A stretch of 64,000 bases of DNA from Rhodoglobus vestalii (lineage in GTDB: Bacteria > Actinomycetota > Actinomycetes > Actinomycetales > Microbacteriaceae). Below are positions 26,023 to 36,362 of the stretch, piece by piece. Below the pieces are notes generated by a model. The model was given only the letters and a program-made list of their open reading frames with translations, did not search any database and was not told the DNA's origin. Made by a program: the position numbers and the translations under genes. Every line of letters starts with the position of its first letter. Positions within the stretch are counted from its first letter, which is position 1. The DNA is taken from positions 1,736,001-1,800,000 of the forward strand of contig NZ_VFRA01000001.1 of assembly GCF_006788895.1 (NCBI RefSeq). The letters are read 5' to 3'.

Positions 26023-26844
26023 TTACCTTCTAGCGTAGACTGCGGCGTCTTCCTTGGAGTTCTCCCGAAGGGCGAACTCGGGGTCATCATCGTACGACTT
26101 CATCCGGGCCACGTAGAAGATGATCAGGGCGTAAACGGCCTTCGCGAGGATGTCTGCCACCGAGTATCCGACTTGCATAGCAACCCACGCGTCGGAACCT
26201 TCGATGTTCAGGATCGGGAGCAGGAACGCGATCGGGTAGACACCCCAGCTGAGGAGGATCAGGAAGCGAAGCTGGCTGAGTGTCCGGCGCACTGAGGCGG
26301 GTTGACTGGCGAGCGACTTCGTCAGCTGAGTGAACAGGACGAAGAGGATGTACAGGAACGGAATGGTCGACAGGAGACCAAAAATTCCGCGAACCATGTT
26401 GTCGTCACTCATCTCTCCCGGGTATCCGAGAATGATCATCAGAGCGGCAGCGGGCAGCAGGCGCAGGAGCAGGCTGGTTTGCACCTTGCGGGCGAGCGCG
26501 AGAATCGCGATGAGTTCCAGTAGCAGCAGCGGTACCGTCAGAAGCCAGTCAACGTACCGGTAACCTTCGTTGAAGGAGGCCCCGACAGCCTGTGTGTACA
26601 CTCCGGCGCCGCCGGCGGCGTCAGATACGAATGCTTCCTTGAAGGAATCGAAGATTCGGAAGTAGTGGTAGGCAGCAATTCCGCAGACCACGATCGCTAC
26701 CGTGATTGCCTGCCGGTAACGTGGCAGGATTCTCGGCATTGCGATCACCAAGAACACAGCGGTGAACAGCTGTGAAGCGATCACGAGGGATAGGAAATTG
26801 TAGACGGTGTCGTACTGTCCCTGTGTCAGGGTGTCAGGAATCAT
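26023..26844 (-). CDS. actinorhodopsin-type light-driven proton pump
   Basis: 273 residues, seven helices, ATG 26844 with GGAGG upstream. Helix C reads RYVDWLLTVPLLLLE: Arg96, proton acceptor Asp99, Thr103, green-tuning Leu107, proton donor Glu110. Helix G has counter-ion Asp231 and retinal Lys235 in SVADILAKAVYALII. His60 on helix B matches the acceptor-linked His of proteorhodopsin. GYPGEMSDDN before helix E is typical of the xanthorhodopsin/actinorhodopsin branch. By hand alignment Gly156 falls where xanthorhodopsin has Gly156, which opens a window for a carotenoid antenna. No retinal or carotenoid genes are nearby. Divergent from a MarR regulator gene. Confidence 0.93.
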   Translation of the reverse strand: MIPDTLTQGQYDTVYNFLSLVIASQLFTAVFLVIAMPRILPRYRQAITVAIVVCGIAAYHYFRIFDSFKEAFVSDAAGGAGVYTQAVGASFNEGYRYVDWLLTVPLLLLELIAILALARKVQTSLLLRLLPAAALMIILGYPGEMSDDNMVRGIFGLLSTIPFLYILFVLFTQLTKSLASQPASVRRTLSQLRFLILLSWGVYPIAFLLPILNIEGSDAWVAMQVGYSVADILAKAVYALIIFYVARMKSYDDDPEFALRENSKEDAAVYARR

Positions 26845-26910
26845 GAGAGCCTCCGATAGAGCGTAAATGGTAACAATCAGCAGCGTACATCAAACACTAA
26901 GTAAGTTACT

Positions 26911-26931
26911 AGATAAGTTCTCTATTTATCT
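26911..26931. promoter_or_regulatory. inverted repeat between rhodopsin and MarR genes
   Basis: AGATAA (26911-26916), 9 bp, TTATCT (26926-26931), in an AT-rich 115-bp divergent region. Size and AT-richness suit a MarR-dimer operator that could control both genes. Candidate only. Confidence 0.45.
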
Positions 26932-26959
26932 CTAGGTTTCTGCAATAAAATCACTCCTT

Positions 26960-27412
26960 ATGAGCAGCGCCAATGAGAAGCATGCCCTTGCGGGGTTCCC
27001 TGCCTCGGCGATCCGTTTTGTTCGCGCCCTCGAACGGAACCGCGAGCAGATCGCAATCAGCAACGGATTAACCGCAAGTGAGCTTCGTGCACTCTTTTGG
27101 ATCGCCGAACATGCCAGCGTGACACCCAAGGCTGTGGCGGAACACATGGAGATGACGACGGGCGCCATTACGGCGATCACTAACCGCCTTTCGGACCGGG
27201 GGTCTCTGCACCGGATCGCGCATCCGCATGATCGCAGGAGCGTCCTTCTGGAACTTACTGAGAGTGGCCACGTTATGATGCGCAGCATCCACGCTGACTT
27301 TACTCGAATGGTGTCGGAATCGACTTCGAGCCTCACCGAGGAGGAGCTGATCGCGTTCGAGTCGGCGCTCACGCGCGTCGCCGATGAGGTGCGGATCCGA
27401 ACGGGCCGCTAG
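26960..27412 (+). CDS. MarR-family transcriptional regulator
   Basis: 150 residues from ATG 26960. ASELRALFWIAEHASVTPKA then VAEHMEMTTGAITAITNRLS is the winged-helix recognition region, followed by the wing RIAHPHDRRSVLLELTESG, all standard MarR. Such proteins bind as dimers to short AT-rich palindromes and are released by small ligands. Divergent from the rhodopsin gene, so a role in its control is a reasonable guess. A purA gene follows 53 bp downstream but has its own ribosome site. Confidence 0.9.
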   Translation: MSSANEKHALAGFPASAIRFVRALERNREQIAISNGLTASELRALFWIAEHASVTPKAVAEHMEMTTGAITAITNRLSDRGSLHRIAHPHDRRSVLLELTESGHVMMRSIHADFTRMVSESTSSLTEEELIAFESALTRVADEVRIRTGR

Positions 27413-27465
27413 ATCCTTGAAGTAGACTGAGGTGTAATCCCCCTACCTCTTCGAAGGGATCCACC

Positions 27466-28752
27466 ATGCCAGCAATCGTGATCATCGGCGCCCAATGGGG
27501 CGACGAGGGCAAGGGAAAAGCCACCGACCTCCTCGGTAGCCGCATCGACTATGTGGTGAAGTTCAATGGCGGCAACAATGCCGGCCACACCGTCGTCGTG
27601 GGCAGTGAAAAGTATGCGCTGCACCTGTTGCCGTCTGGCATCCTCACCGACGGTGTCACCCCGATTATCTCGAACGGTGTCGTGGTTGACATTGAGGTTC
27701 TTTTCGAAGAGCTCGACGCGCTCATCGCCCGCGGCGTTGACGTCTCGAAGCTGCTGGTCAGCGCCAACGCGCACGTCATTACCAACTACCACCGCACCCT
27801 CGACAAGGTGACGGAACGCTTCCTCGGTAAGCGTCAGATCGGCACCACCGGTCGCGGAATTGGGCCAGCGTATGCCGACAAAATCAACCGGGTCGGCATC
27901 CGGATCCAAGACCTTTTTGATGAAAAAATTCTGCGTCAAAAAGTTGAGGGTGCTCTCGATCAGAAAAACCATTTGCTCGTCAAGGTCTATAACCGCCGCG
28001 CGATTGAGGTCGAAGAGATTGTCACCGAGCTGCTGAGCTACGCTGAGCGCCTGCGCCCCATGGTCTCCGACACCGGGCTGCTACTCAATCAGGCGCTCGA
28101 TCGCGGCGAAGTTGTGCTCTTTGAGGGCGGCCAGGCCACGATGTTGGATGTCGACCACGGAACGTACCCGTTCGTCACGTCATCCAGTTCCACGTCTGGT
28201 GGCGCGGCTACCGGTTCGGGAGTGGCCCCCAACCGTCTCGAGCGTGTCATCGGTATCGTCAAGGCTTACACGACTCGTGTCGGGTCAGGCCCTTTCCCGA
28301 CGGAGCTGTTCGACGATTCGGGCGAGTTTTTGCGCGAAAACGGATTTGAATTCGGAACAACCACGGGGCGCCCGCGTCGCTGTGGTTGGTATGACGCCCC
28401 CATCGCTCGCTACTCGGCGCGCATCAACGGAGTCACCGACTTCGTGCTCACCAAGCTCGATGTGCTCACTGGCTTGAAGACAATTCCCGTGTGTGTTGCC
28501 TACGACGTGGATGGCGAGCGGCACGATGAGATGCCGGTCTCGCAGTCAGACTTTCACCATGCGGTGCCAATCTATGAAGAGTTTCCCGGCTGGCAAGAAG
28601 ACATTACCGGTGCCCGCACCTTTGATGGTCTGCCGAAAAACGCGCAAGACTATGCGCTCGCCATCGAACGGATGAGTGGTGCCCGCATATCCGCGATCGG
28701 TGTCGGTCCGGGCCGCGACGAGATTATCGTGCGTCACGACCTCATCGACTAG
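27466..28752 (+). CDS. purA: adenylosuccinate synthetase
   Basis: 428 residues, complete. N-terminal [17 protein letters not shown] is the GTP/IMP loop with the catalytic Asp; [27 protein letters not shown] and [20 protein letters not shown] follow. Converts IMP and aspartate to adenylosuccinate using GTP, the first committed step to AMP. Monocistronic here. Confidence 0.96.
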   Translation: MPAIVIIGAQWGDEGKGKATDLLGSRIDYVVKFNGGNNAGHTVVVGSEKYALHLLPSGILTDGVTPIISNGVVVDIEVLFEELDALIARGVDVSKLLVSANAHVITNYHRTLDKVTERFLGKRQIGTTGRGIGPAYADKINRVGIRIQDLFDEKILRQKVEGALDQKNHLLVKVYNRRAIEVEEIVTELLSYAERLRPMVSDTGLLLNQALDRGEVVLFEGGQATMLDVDHGTYPFVTSSSSTSGGAATGSGVAPNRLERVIGIVKAYTTRVGSGPFPTELFDDSGEFLRENGFEFGTTTGRPRRCGWYDAPIARYSARINGVTDFVLTKLDVLTGLKTIPVCVAYDVDGERHDEMPVSQSDFHHAVPIYEEFPGWQEDITGARTFDGLPKNAQDYALAIERMSGARISAIGVGPGRDEIIVRHDLID

Positions 28753-28924
28753 AAACTGCAGCGATCGGCTCACTCACGAAAGCGGCACGCACCGGAGAAA
28801 TCTTGGGGTGTGTTGCTTTTTCTTTCTGGAAGCCAGGATTTCGAGGGGCTGCGTAGCCAATCCGACACTGCTGGACTGAACCCCTGATTTGCGCGGGTGC
28901 AGAACGCTGGCGAGGTGCGACGAT

Positions 28925-29551
28925 TTGACAGTGACTGTAACGCGCCCTGAACCGGGAACCTTCACCGGAACCCACGTTGTGCTTGAACCGCTGATGGAGG
29001 CTCACCTCGCCGAGCTCTGGCCTGCGATCGGCGTGCCCGAAGTCTTTGCTGGTGGCTACGGGGGAGGCTCAGGCGGACTGCCGTCCGACGCTGAATCGTT
29101 CGTCGAGTGGATGCGCGGCTCCTACCTTGGCCACGCCGACCGTTTCCCCTTTGCTGTACGTCTCGTGGGTGGTGTGGAAGCTGGCCGCCTCGTCGGGGTC
29201 AGCACGCTCGGAGATCTTGACGACACCAATGCGGGTCTCCAGCTCGGCTGGACGGCCTACGATCCGCGAGTGTGGGGCACTGCTGTCAACCCCGAGACCA
29301 AGCTGCTCCTTCTTGGCTTCGCTTTCGACAGCGGCTATGTTCGCGTGAAGATTCAGGCGGATGCGATCAACGCGCGTTCGCGAGCGGCGATCCTGAAGCT
29401 GGGTGCTACGTTCGAGGGCATCCAGCGCAAGCACCGCATCCGTGCTGACGGATCGTGGCGAGACACCGCGGTCTATTCGATTCTCGACACCGAGTGGCCC
29501 GCCATACGGGCTGGCCTGCTTGAGCGCCTCGGGCAGGAGCCGCGCTCGTGA
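28925..29551 (+). CDS. GNAT acetyltransferase, RimJ/RimL type
   Basis: About 208 residues. GTHVVLEPLMEAHLAELWPA opens the fold; LQLGWTAYDPRVWGTAVNPETKLLL is the RimL-type beta-4/acetyl-CoA region; ARSRAAILKLGATFEGIQRK is the standard end. The TTG at 28925 is favoured by GAGG at 28912-28915; GTG 28931 is an alternative. Its stop overlaps the GTG of an EamA exporter gene, suggesting a joint role, for instance acetylating and exporting a metabolite (inference). Confidence 0.8.
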   Translation: MTVTVTRPEPGTFTGTHVVLEPLMEAHLAELWPAIGVPEVFAGGYGGGSGGLPSDAESFVEWMRGSYLGHADRFPFAVRLVGGVEAGRLVGVSTLGDLDDTNAGLQLGWTAYDPRVWGTAVNPETKLLLLGFAFDSGYVRVKIQADAINARSRAAILKLGATFEGIQRKHRIRADGSWRDTAVYSILDTEWPAIRAGLLERLGQEPRS

Positions 29552-30501
29552 GCATACCCATCGCGCCACCGGAGCGCACAGAGAAGCACGACCAGGCCTC
29601 CACCCTGGGTACCTCGCTGCGGTTTGCTGCTGCCGGATTGGTGTGGGGCTCAAGTTTTCTCTTCATGAAAGTGGCGCTGGATGGTGTGAGCTTCGGGCAG
29701 GTTGCCTGGAGCCGGGCCGTACTCGGTGCCCTTACGCTGGTAGTGATCTTTGCGCTCAGCCGTCGCCGGCTGCCGCGCCAGCCCATCGTGTGGGCCCACT
29801 TCGCTGTGCTCTCGCTCTTTTTCGCAGTGTTCCCGTATCTGCTTTTCGCGTGGGCTGAGCAGTTCGTGAGTTCCGGTCTCGCGAGTATTTACAACGCGAC
29901 GACGCCGATCATGACGGCAGTGTTCGCGACCCTTGTTTTTCGGGTCGAGAAACTAACGCGCGCGCAGATTCTGGGCATTACGCTCGGAATTTTTGGTGTT
30001 CTCGTGATCATCTCTCCGTGGCAGGCCGGCGACATCAGGGGAAGCCTGCTGGGCCAACTGGCCTGTTTGGGAGCCGCCAGTTGCTACGGAATTGCGATGA
30101 GTTACCAGCGCCGTTTTGTAACCCCGTACCGCGTTGCGGGTGTCACCTCAGCCACGTTGACCATCGGCATCGCCGCCGCCATCTTTTTGATTCTCACGCC
30201 GCTCGTCGCCATTGGTCCAGTGACCCTCACCCTGCCCGTTGTTGCAAGCCTGCTCGCGCTTGGCATCCTGGGAACCGGAGTTGCCTACGTGTGGAACTAC
30301 CGAGTGCTCGCCGAGTGGGGGCCCACCCGCACCTCAACAGTCACCTACATCACGCCGGTGATCGGGGTGATTCTGGGCTTCATTGTGCTTAAAGAAACTC
30401 TGTCGTGGCATGAGCCCGTTGGGGCCGTTCTGGTCATTCTTGGGGTGTTGTTGACGCAGGGCCGGCTGCGGTTGCCCGCGCGAAAAGTGGATCCGATTTA
30501 G
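29548..30501 (+). CDS. EamA/DMT-family exporter
   Basis: 317 residues, ten predicted helices in two EamA repeats: repeat 1 starts FAAAGLVWGSSFLFMKVALD, repeat 2 starts LGQLACLGAASCYGIAMSYQ. The last helix ends PVGAVLVILGVLLTQGRL. DMT exporters of this type export amino acids or other small metabolites; the substrate is unknown. Translationally coupled to the GNAT gene by GTGA overlap. Confidence 0.88.
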   Translation: MSIPIAPPERTEKHDQASTLGTSLRFAAAGLVWGSSFLFMKVALDGVSFGQVAWSRAVLGALTLVVIFALSRRRLPRQPIVWAHFAVLSLFFAVFPYLLFAWAEQFVSSGLASIYNATTPIMTAVFATLVFRVEKLTRAQILGITLGIFGVLVIISPWQAGDIRGSLLGQLACLGAASCYGIAMSYQRRFVTPYRVAGVTSATLTIGIAAAIFLILTPLVAIGPVTLTLPVVASLLALGILGTGVAYVWNYRVLAEWGPTRTSTVTYITPVIGVILGFIVLKETLSWHEPVGAVLVILGVLLTQGRLRLPARKVDPI

Positions 30502-30563
30502 CTTCGCGGTCACCATGGCCTAATTGGTATGCAGAACCGGCTGCTATCTGAGAAACTGCCAGA

Positions 30564-31469
30564 ATGACTTCTCCAATTCTTCTTCGCCGCTGGGGCGTCT
30601 CTGCTGCCGTGCTCGGGCTTGCCGCAACGGTGACCGCATTTGTTGTCATCGCGGCGCCTGTTCCACAAAATGCATCGACGAGCCAGCAGGAGGAAGCCGA
30701 AGTCGTTACCCCTCCCGAGCCTGAGGTGCTTTCGGTGAGTGCCCAGTCGGGGTCCCTCACGGGAGGCGAGTCGATCGTTATTGCGGGCACGGCGCTGACC
30801 TCCGTTACCGAGGTAACTTTCGGGGGCGTGCCGGCGACCGAAATCGCATTGACTGACGGTGAAAGTCTGACGGTGACGGTGCCGGCCAGCACCGACTACC
30901 AACCGGCGACCGTCACCGTTGAAGTAATCGCGGCTGCGACGCCGGTGCCTTCCTCTGCGGCTCTCGAATACACCTATGCGGCCTCCAGCCCGGTGGATTC
31001 CCAGATGCAGTACTTGATGGCGCACTGGAACAACTACAACGCCGAGGAGTTCGGTGACCTTAACCCGGTCGGCGGAGACTGCGCAAATTTCGCTAGCCAG
31101 TCTCTGATCAAGCGTGGCTGGACGATGACCGACAGCTGGTTCAACTTCGACGCGGGAGGCAACTGGAGCAGTGCGTGGGGTTACGTGCCAAGTTTTGAAA
31201 CCTGGCTGACCGCGAATCCCCAACTCGGCGCAAGCAAGCTGAGTTTCGATGAGCGATCGAAAGTCAAGGTTGGCGACCTCGCGGTGTTCGACTGGAACAA
31301 CAACGATTATCTTGACCACATCCAGGTGGTCTCTGCGGTGACAACAGTGGATGGGGTCACCACAATCAAGATGGTTGGCCACAACTTAGACACGAATTAT
31401 CGCGATCTTGACGAGACCATCACGGTCGATCATCCGGGTGCCACCGGGCACTTTTGGAGTATTCCCTAG
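30564..31469 (+). CDS. secreted amidase_6-domain protein with IPT/TIG module
   Basis: 301 residues. An N-terminal signal segment (WGVSAAVLGLAATVTAFVVI) is followed by a Ser/Glu linker. Residues about 55-125 form an IPT/TIG fold (VLSVSAQSGSLTGGESIVIA). The C-terminal amidase_6-type domain begins SQMQYLMAHWNNYNAEEF, with catalytic Cys in GGDCANFASQSL and later His in NDYLDHIQVVSA. Probably surface-located; a role in wall or peptide hydrolysis is inferred. Single gene with its own promoter region. Confidence 0.82.
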   Translation: MTSPILLRRWGVSAAVLGLAATVTAFVVIAAPVPQNASTSQQEEAEVVTPPEPEVLSVSAQSGSLTGGESIVIAGTALTSVTEVTFGGVPATEIALTDGESLTVTVPASTDYQPATVTVEVIAAATPVPSSAALEYTYAASSPVDSQMQYLMAHWNNYNAEEFGDLNPVGGDCANFASQSLIKRGWTMTDSWFNFDAGGNWSSAWGYVPSFETWLTANPQLGASKLSFDERSKVKVGDLAVFDWNNNDYLDHIQVVSAVTTVDGVTTIKMVGHNLDTNYRDLDETITVDHPGATGHFWSIP

Positions 31470-31522
31470 CGCTGTGACCCTCATATTCGCTGGTGCGTGC
31501 GGGTACGCCCTAAAGTCGTTGT

Positions 31523-31885
31523 ATGGCAGCAGGAGATCAGGCCCCCGAGCCCACCCCCACCGAGATTGATCCCGAGGTGCGGGAGCAACTGTTGGGCGCA
31601 CGACGCAGCATCGACAACATCGACGCCGCCCTCATCCACTTGCTCGCTGAGCGCTTCAAATACACCCAGCAGGTCGGGCGACTCAAAGCCACCAAAGGGT
31701 TGCCAGCATCCGACCCCACTCGTGAACGCACCCAAATTGCTCGTTTGCGTTTGCTGGCCGAAGAGTCCCACCTCGACCCCGCCTTTGCCGAGAAGTGGTT
31801 TAACTTTGTGGTTGCTGAGGTGATCCACCACCACGAGCAGTTTGCGTCTGGTGGCGAGCCGGAGGCGGGTACCGCGGGGCACTAG
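31523..31885 (+). CDS. chorismate mutase, AroQ class
   Basis: 120 residues, one all-helical CM_2 domain: LLGARRSIDNIDAALIHLLA (catalytic Arg and Asp region), ERFKYTQQVGRLKA (Lys-containing helix), then TRERTQIARLRLLAEE. Makes prephenate from chorismate for Phe and Tyr. No aromatic-pathway neighbour. The end converges on purL with a 47-bp gap. Confidence 0.88.
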   Translation: MAAGDQAPEPTPTEIDPEVREQLLGARRSIDNIDAALIHLLAERFKYTQQVGRLKATKGLPASDPTRERTQIARLRLLAEESHLDPAFAEKWFNFVVAEVIHHHEQFASGGEPEAGTAGH

Positions 31886-31932
31886 CTAGCGGCACTCTGG
31901 CGCGATCCGCACTACCCGGTTTCGCGGTCTGG

Positions 31933-34242
31933 TTAGGCGCCGAATGCCTCCACGAGCGTTCCGCGGTGAGCAGTCTCGAGCTCGTCAAGGGTGAGCGTGA
32001 ACAGGTCCTGGACTTCGAGGGCGGGAGCCGCGGCATCCGTGACCCCAATGCGGATGGCCGGGTAGTTGCGCCCCTCGCAGAGCCCACGGAACTTCACGTC
32101 ATCTTCGCGCGGGATCGACACGATCATGCGGCCGGTTGATTCGCTGAAGAGGGCTGTTGCGGTGTCAATGCCGTCACGTTCGAGTAGTTCGCCGAGCCAG
32201 ACACGAGCGCCAACGCCAAAACGCATCACTGACTCTGCGAGTGTCTGGGCAAGACCGCCATCGGCGAGGTCGTGAGCGCTGGCGATAATGTTTTGTTCGT
32301 TGCCGGCGGTGATGAGCCCGGCGAGACGCACTTCGCCAGCAAGGTCGACCTTGGGCGGCAGGCCACCGAGGTGGTCGTGGATGGTGCCCGCCCACGCTGA
32401 ACCGTCAAGCTCAAGCGAGGTGGTGCCGAGCAGGTAAATGTTGTTGCCTTCGTCTTGCCAGCCGCTCGGGATGCGCTCAGCAACGTCGCGGATTAGCCCG
32501 AGCACCGCCACCACCGGGGTGGGGTGGATGGGCACATCGCCGGTCTGGTTGTAAAACGAAACGTTTCCACCGGTGACGGGGATTTCCATCTCAAGGCACC
32601 CATCGGCGAGGCCCTCAACGGCGCGACTGAACTGCCACATCACTTCAGGGTTTTCGGGGCTGCCAAAGTTGAGGCAGTCGCTGACGGCCACCGGGCGTGC
32701 CCCCGTAGCGGCAACATTGCGGAAGGCTTCGGCGAGGGCGATTTGCGCTCCGGCGTAGGGGTCGAGTTGGCAGAAGCGCCCATTGGCGTCGGTTGCGACC
32801 GAGAAGCCGAGACCGCTTTCTTCATCGATGCGCACCATGCCGGCGTCATCCGGAAAGCTGAGGGCGGTGTTGCCGAGCACGTAGCGGTCGTACTGGTTAG
32901 TGATCCAACTCTTGTCGGCCAGGTTGGGGCTCGCGAGAAGTTTCAGCATTTGCTCACGAAGTTCGAAACCTTCCTGCGGGCGGGCGAGCCCGGAGGCGCT
33001 GTCGGCCTGAAGCTTGTCAATCCACTTGGGGTATTCGACGGGGCGGTCATACACGGGGCCGTCGATCGCGACGGTGCGTGGCTCGACGTTGACGATTTCT
33101 TCGCCGTGCCAGTTGATGATGAGGCGGCCGGTGTCGGTGACGTCACCGAGCACACTGGTTTCGACATCCCACTTCTCGACAACTTTGAGAAAACCATCAA
33201 GCTTTTCGGGCTTCACGATCGCCATCATGCGCTCTTGGCTTTCAGACATCAGAATTTCTTCGGCTGTGAGGCTGGGGTCGCGCAGCAGAACTTTCTCAAG
33301 TTCGATGAACATGCCGCCGTCACCGTTGGAGGCGAGCTCGCTGGTGGCGCAGCTAATGCCGGCAGCACCTAGGTCTTGGATGCCTTCAACGAGTTCGTTC
33401 TTGAACAGTTCGAGGCAGCACTCGATGAGCACTTTTTCGGCGAAGGGGTCGCCGACCTGAACGGCGGGGCGCTTGGTGGGGCCGCCTTCGCTGAACGAAT
33501 CTGAGGCGAGGATGGATGCTCCGCCAATGCCATCGCCACCGGTGCGGGCGCCAAACAGCACAACTTTGTTGCCCACGCCGCGAGCGTTTGCCAGGTGCAG
33601 GTCTTCGTGGCGCAGCACTCCAACAGCCAGTGCGTTGACGAGTGGGTTGGCCTGGTAGACGGAGTCGAAGTAGGTTTCGCCGCCGATGTTGGGGAGGCCG
33701 AGGCAGTTGCCGTAGAAGCTGATGCCCGAAACGACACCCTTCACTACGCGGGCAGTATCGGGGTGATCGATGGCGCCGAAGCGGAGCGCATCCATGACCG
33801 CGACAGGGCGGGCTCCCATCGAGATGATGTCGCGGACGATTCCCCCAACACCCGTGGCAGCACCCTGAAAGGGTTCGATGAAGCTCGGGTGGTTGTGGCT
33901 TTCGATCTTGAAGGTCACAGCCCAGCCGTCGCCGACATCCACCACTCCCGCATTTTCGCCCATGCCGACCATGAGATTTTTCTTCATGGCGGGGCTGACC
34001 TTCTTGCCGAACTGGCGAAGGTAGTTCTTGGAGGATTTGTAGGAGCAGTGCTCGCTCCACATCACCGAATACATGGCCAACTCGCCACTGGTGGGGCGGC
34101 GGCCCAGAATCTCGCGGATCTTCGCGTACTCGTCATCTTTCAGCCCGAGGGCACCATACGGCTGCTCTTTCTCGGGGGTGGCTGCCGCATTCGAAACGGT
34201 GTCAGCCACATGCTGGCGGGAATTGGTTGAGACGTCAGTCAC
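31933..34242 (-). CDS. purL: phosphoribosylformylglycinamidine synthase subunit II
   Basis: 769 residues from GTG 34242; GGGAGAAG precedes it and the sequence upstream of V44 of the open frame has no family match. [20 protein letters not shown] is the purL signature; [31 protein letters not shown] (ATP site), [16 protein letters not shown] and [18 protein letters not shown] follow. It forms FGAM from FGAR with PurQ and PurS (not in the window). The frame upstream of 34242 (to 34371) is not part of it. Confidence 0.95.
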   Translation of the reverse strand: MTDVSTNSRQHVADTVSNAAATPEKEQPYGALGLKDDEYAKIREILGRRPTSGELAMYSVMWSEHCSYKSSKNYLRQFGKKVSPAMKKNLMVGMGENAGVVDVGDGWAVTFKIESHNHPSFIEPFQGAATGVGGIVRDIISMGARPVAVMDALRFGAIDHPDTARVVKGVVSGISFYGNCLGLPNIGGETYFDSVYQANPLVNALAVGVLRHEDLHLANARGVGNKVVLFGARTGGDGIGGASILASDSFSEGGPTKRPAVQVGDPFAEKVLIECCLELFKNELVEGIQDLGAAGISCATSELASNGDGGMFIELEKVLLRDPSLTAEEILMSESQERMMAIVKPEKLDGFLKVVEKWDVETSVLGDVTDTGRLIINWHGEEIVNVEPRTVAIDGPVYDRPVEYPKWIDKLQADSASGLARPQEGFELREQMLKLLASPNLADKSWITNQYDRYVLGNTALSFPDDAGMVRIDEESGLGFSVATDANGRFCQLDPYAGAQIALAEAFRNVAATGARPVAVSDCLNFGSPENPEVMWQFSRAVEGLADGCLEMEIPVTGGNVSFYNQTGDVPIHPTPVVAVLGLIRDVAERIPSGWQDEGNNIYLLGTTSLELDGSAWAGTIHDHLGGLPPKVDLAGEVRLAGLITAGNEQNIIASAHDLADGGLAQTLAESVMRFGVGARVWLGELLERDGIDTATALFSESTGRMIVSIPREDDVKFRGLCEGRNYPAIRIGVTDAAAPALEVQDLFTLTLDELETAHRGTLVEAFGA

Positions 34243-34400
34243 GGGGGGCTTCTCCCAGAAGATTATGGATGCCGGGGCGCTCTCGCCGGCGGCTCCCAGT
34301 CTATCTAGCCACGGGCGGGTGGGGCGCGGGGTGTGCAGGAATCGATGCCGACGGTCGCCGCACTGGAGCACTATGACTGGCTCGTGCTAGCAGCGCCGGA

Positions 34401-34989
34401 GTGATCCGACTCGGCTTCCCCTGCGGATTACGCACACAGAAATACTATGAAGCAATCCATTGTGCGTTTATGTTTACGCTCGCCGACGCCGCAGCGAGTG
34501 TGCATTATCTGCATGCATGCGCACATACGAAGGGAATCATGAGGAGGTTTCCCTCGCCTCGTCAGTTTGCTTTCGAAAGAGGCATCGGAGCAGCGCCGTG
34601 TGTAAAACCAGATGCGTTCTTGGCGGACCACGGTCAGAAGACCATCGTGCACCCCGATGTAAGCCGAGTTCAGTCGATTGACCTTGACGATGCCTCCGCA
34701 GCGGTAAAAGCAGTCAAGGGCTTAGGACTATTCGGGACGGAATTCGTCCTTATCCGAGGAGCCAACGCCCCCGATGAGCTCCCCCACCACGAACACCCAT
34801 GAATGGCCAACAGCAGTCGCGAGGGCGTGGCCTTCAACGATAAACCGAAACACTTTTCGCCGCCAAGCGGTGGTCATTGACGTTTCAGAAGAGGATCCCC
34901 TGCTCATCAGGGTTGTTCACGTCGGCAACCTCGTATCGCGCTTGTGTCTATACGGCTTGTTGCAGACCTCGCGGCGGCGCGGATGATCG
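34401..34989 (+). other. decayed or unassigned coding stretch
   Basis: An 817-bp gap between purL and the aldo-keto reductase. Frame 34401-34802 (133 codons) ends in a protein-like SIDLDDASAAVKAVKGLGLF and FVLIRGANAPDELPHH; another frame (34774-34986) contains QAVVIDVSEEDPLLIRVVHV. Together they may be pieces of one frameshifted gene. Base composition is more AT-rich than the neighbours near 34430-34500. I recognise no family. Confidence 0.3.
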
Positions 34990-35059
34990 AGCCGAGAAAG
35001 TCTTAGCTCACGCCCGCGACCGATAGGCCTGGCCGCCGTGCGAGACGTAGAGTTAAGGA

Positions 35060-36070
35060 ATGAAATTTCGCTACCTCGGAAACTCCGGCCTCAAAATCTC
35101 CGAAATCACCTACGGCAACTGGCTGACTCACGGCTCGCAAGTAGAGAATGATATTGCGACCCAGTGCGTTGAGGCTGCGATCGACAACGGCATCACCACC
35201 TTTGACACAGCTGATGTCTACGCGAATACTGCCGCCGAGTCCGTCCTCGGTGAGGCCCTCAAGGGTGAGCGTCGCCAGTCGGTCGAAATCTTCACCAAAG
35301 TCTTTGGGCCGACCGGGCCGAAGGGTCACAACGACGTGGGGTTGTCGCGCAAGCACATTATGGAGTCCATCGATGGGTCACTCGGCCGGCTCCAAACCGA
35401 CTACGTCGATCTGTACCAGGCGCACCGGTTCGACTATGAGACCCCGCTCGAGGAAACATTTCAGGCCTTCGCGGACGTTGTGCGTGCTGGCAAAGCGCTG
35501 TACATCGGCGTCAGCGAGTGGACGGCCGACCAACTCACGGCAGGCGCCGCTTTGGCGAAAGAGCTGAACATCCAGCTCATCTCCAACCAGCCACAGTACT
35601 CGGCGCTCTACCGGGTCATCGAGGCTGAGGTCGTGCCAGCCTCCAAGAAGCTCGGTATTTCCCAGATTGTCTGGTCGCCTATCGCGCAGGGCGTACTGAC
35701 GGGCAAGTACAAGCCAGGCGCGCCGATACCTGAAGGCTCGCGCGCCAACGATGATAAGGGCGGTGCCCAGATGATCTCCCGCTGGATGCAAGACGACATC
35801 CTGACCCGCGTGCAAGGCTTGGCACCGATTGCGTCCGAATTGAAGCTCACATCTGCGCAGCTTGCGGTTGCCTGGGTGCTACAGAACGAGAATGTCGCAT
35901 CGGCTATCATCGGCGCTTCGCGACCCGAGCAGGTGAAAGAGAACGTCGTAGCTTCTGATGTGCAGATTCCGGCCGAGCTGATGAAGCAAATCGACGACGT
36001 GCTCGGTAACGCGGTGGTGAGCGACCCAGCGCTCACTCTCGAGTCCTCGCCGAAGACCCGGGAGGCCTAG
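35060..36070 (+). CDS. aldo/keto reductase
   Basis: 336 residues. TFDTADVYANTAAESVLGEA (catalytic Asp and Tyr), EIFTKVFGPTGPKGHNDVGL (catalytic Lys), DYVDLYQAHRFDYETPLEET (catalytic His) and the NADPH end IIGASRPEQVKENV are all present. The Kv-beta/AKR6-like form is suggested by YGNWLTHG and by GHNDVGLSRKHI. Reduces aldehydes or ketones with NADPH; the substrate is unknown. Next comes the 28-bp repeat and a defective IS. Confidence 0.88.
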   Translation: MKFRYLGNSGLKISEITYGNWLTHGSQVENDIATQCVEAAIDNGITTFDTADVYANTAAESVLGEALKGERRQSVEIFTKVFGPTGPKGHNDVGLSRKHIMESIDGSLGRLQTDYVDLYQAHRFDYETPLEETFQAFADVVRAGKALYIGVSEWTADQLTAGAALAKELNIQLISNQPQYSALYRVIEAEVVPASKKLGISQIVWSPIAQGVLTGKYKPGAPIPEGSRANDDKGGAQMISRWMQDDILTRVQGLAPIASELKLTSAQLAVAWVLQNENVASAIIGASRPEQVKENVVASDVQIPAELMKQIDDVLGNAVVSDPALTLESSPKTREA

Positions 36071-36316
36071 ACCCGGGAGGCTCAGACGCGTCCCTAATCC
36101 CGCGCGACTGGCGGCTCACGTGGCGGAGGAATCGAAGGATGCCCGGGGACCTCACTGTTTCGAAAGCGGCTCGCCATCTGGCGTGCCTGCGATGGCGATG
36201 CGATTGCACTGCTTGGTATGGTGAGGTCACACGAAGAGTTGGGGAGGTGAGCCCGATTACCAAGGCAGTCCATTGGGCGAGCCAGTTCCTGTCCTCGTGT
36301 CCGCTGCCACTACAGT

Positions 36317-36344
36317 GTGATTTGGCCTGGGTTTAGTTCCGACC
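36317..36344. repeat. left copy of a 28-bp inverted repeat around the defective IS
   Basis: GTGATTTGGCCTGGGTTTAG followed by TTCCGACC; its exact reverse complement is at 37677-37704. It lies 18 bp outside the left IS481 end (17 bp on the right). Either part of unusually long element ends or the ends of an older element. Confidence 0.8.
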
Positions 36345-36362
36345 GGTTTGTCCGTTATGTGA

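Noticed and set aside
32524..33372. 282-codon plus-strand frame over purL
   Set aside because: Antisense shadow of purL.
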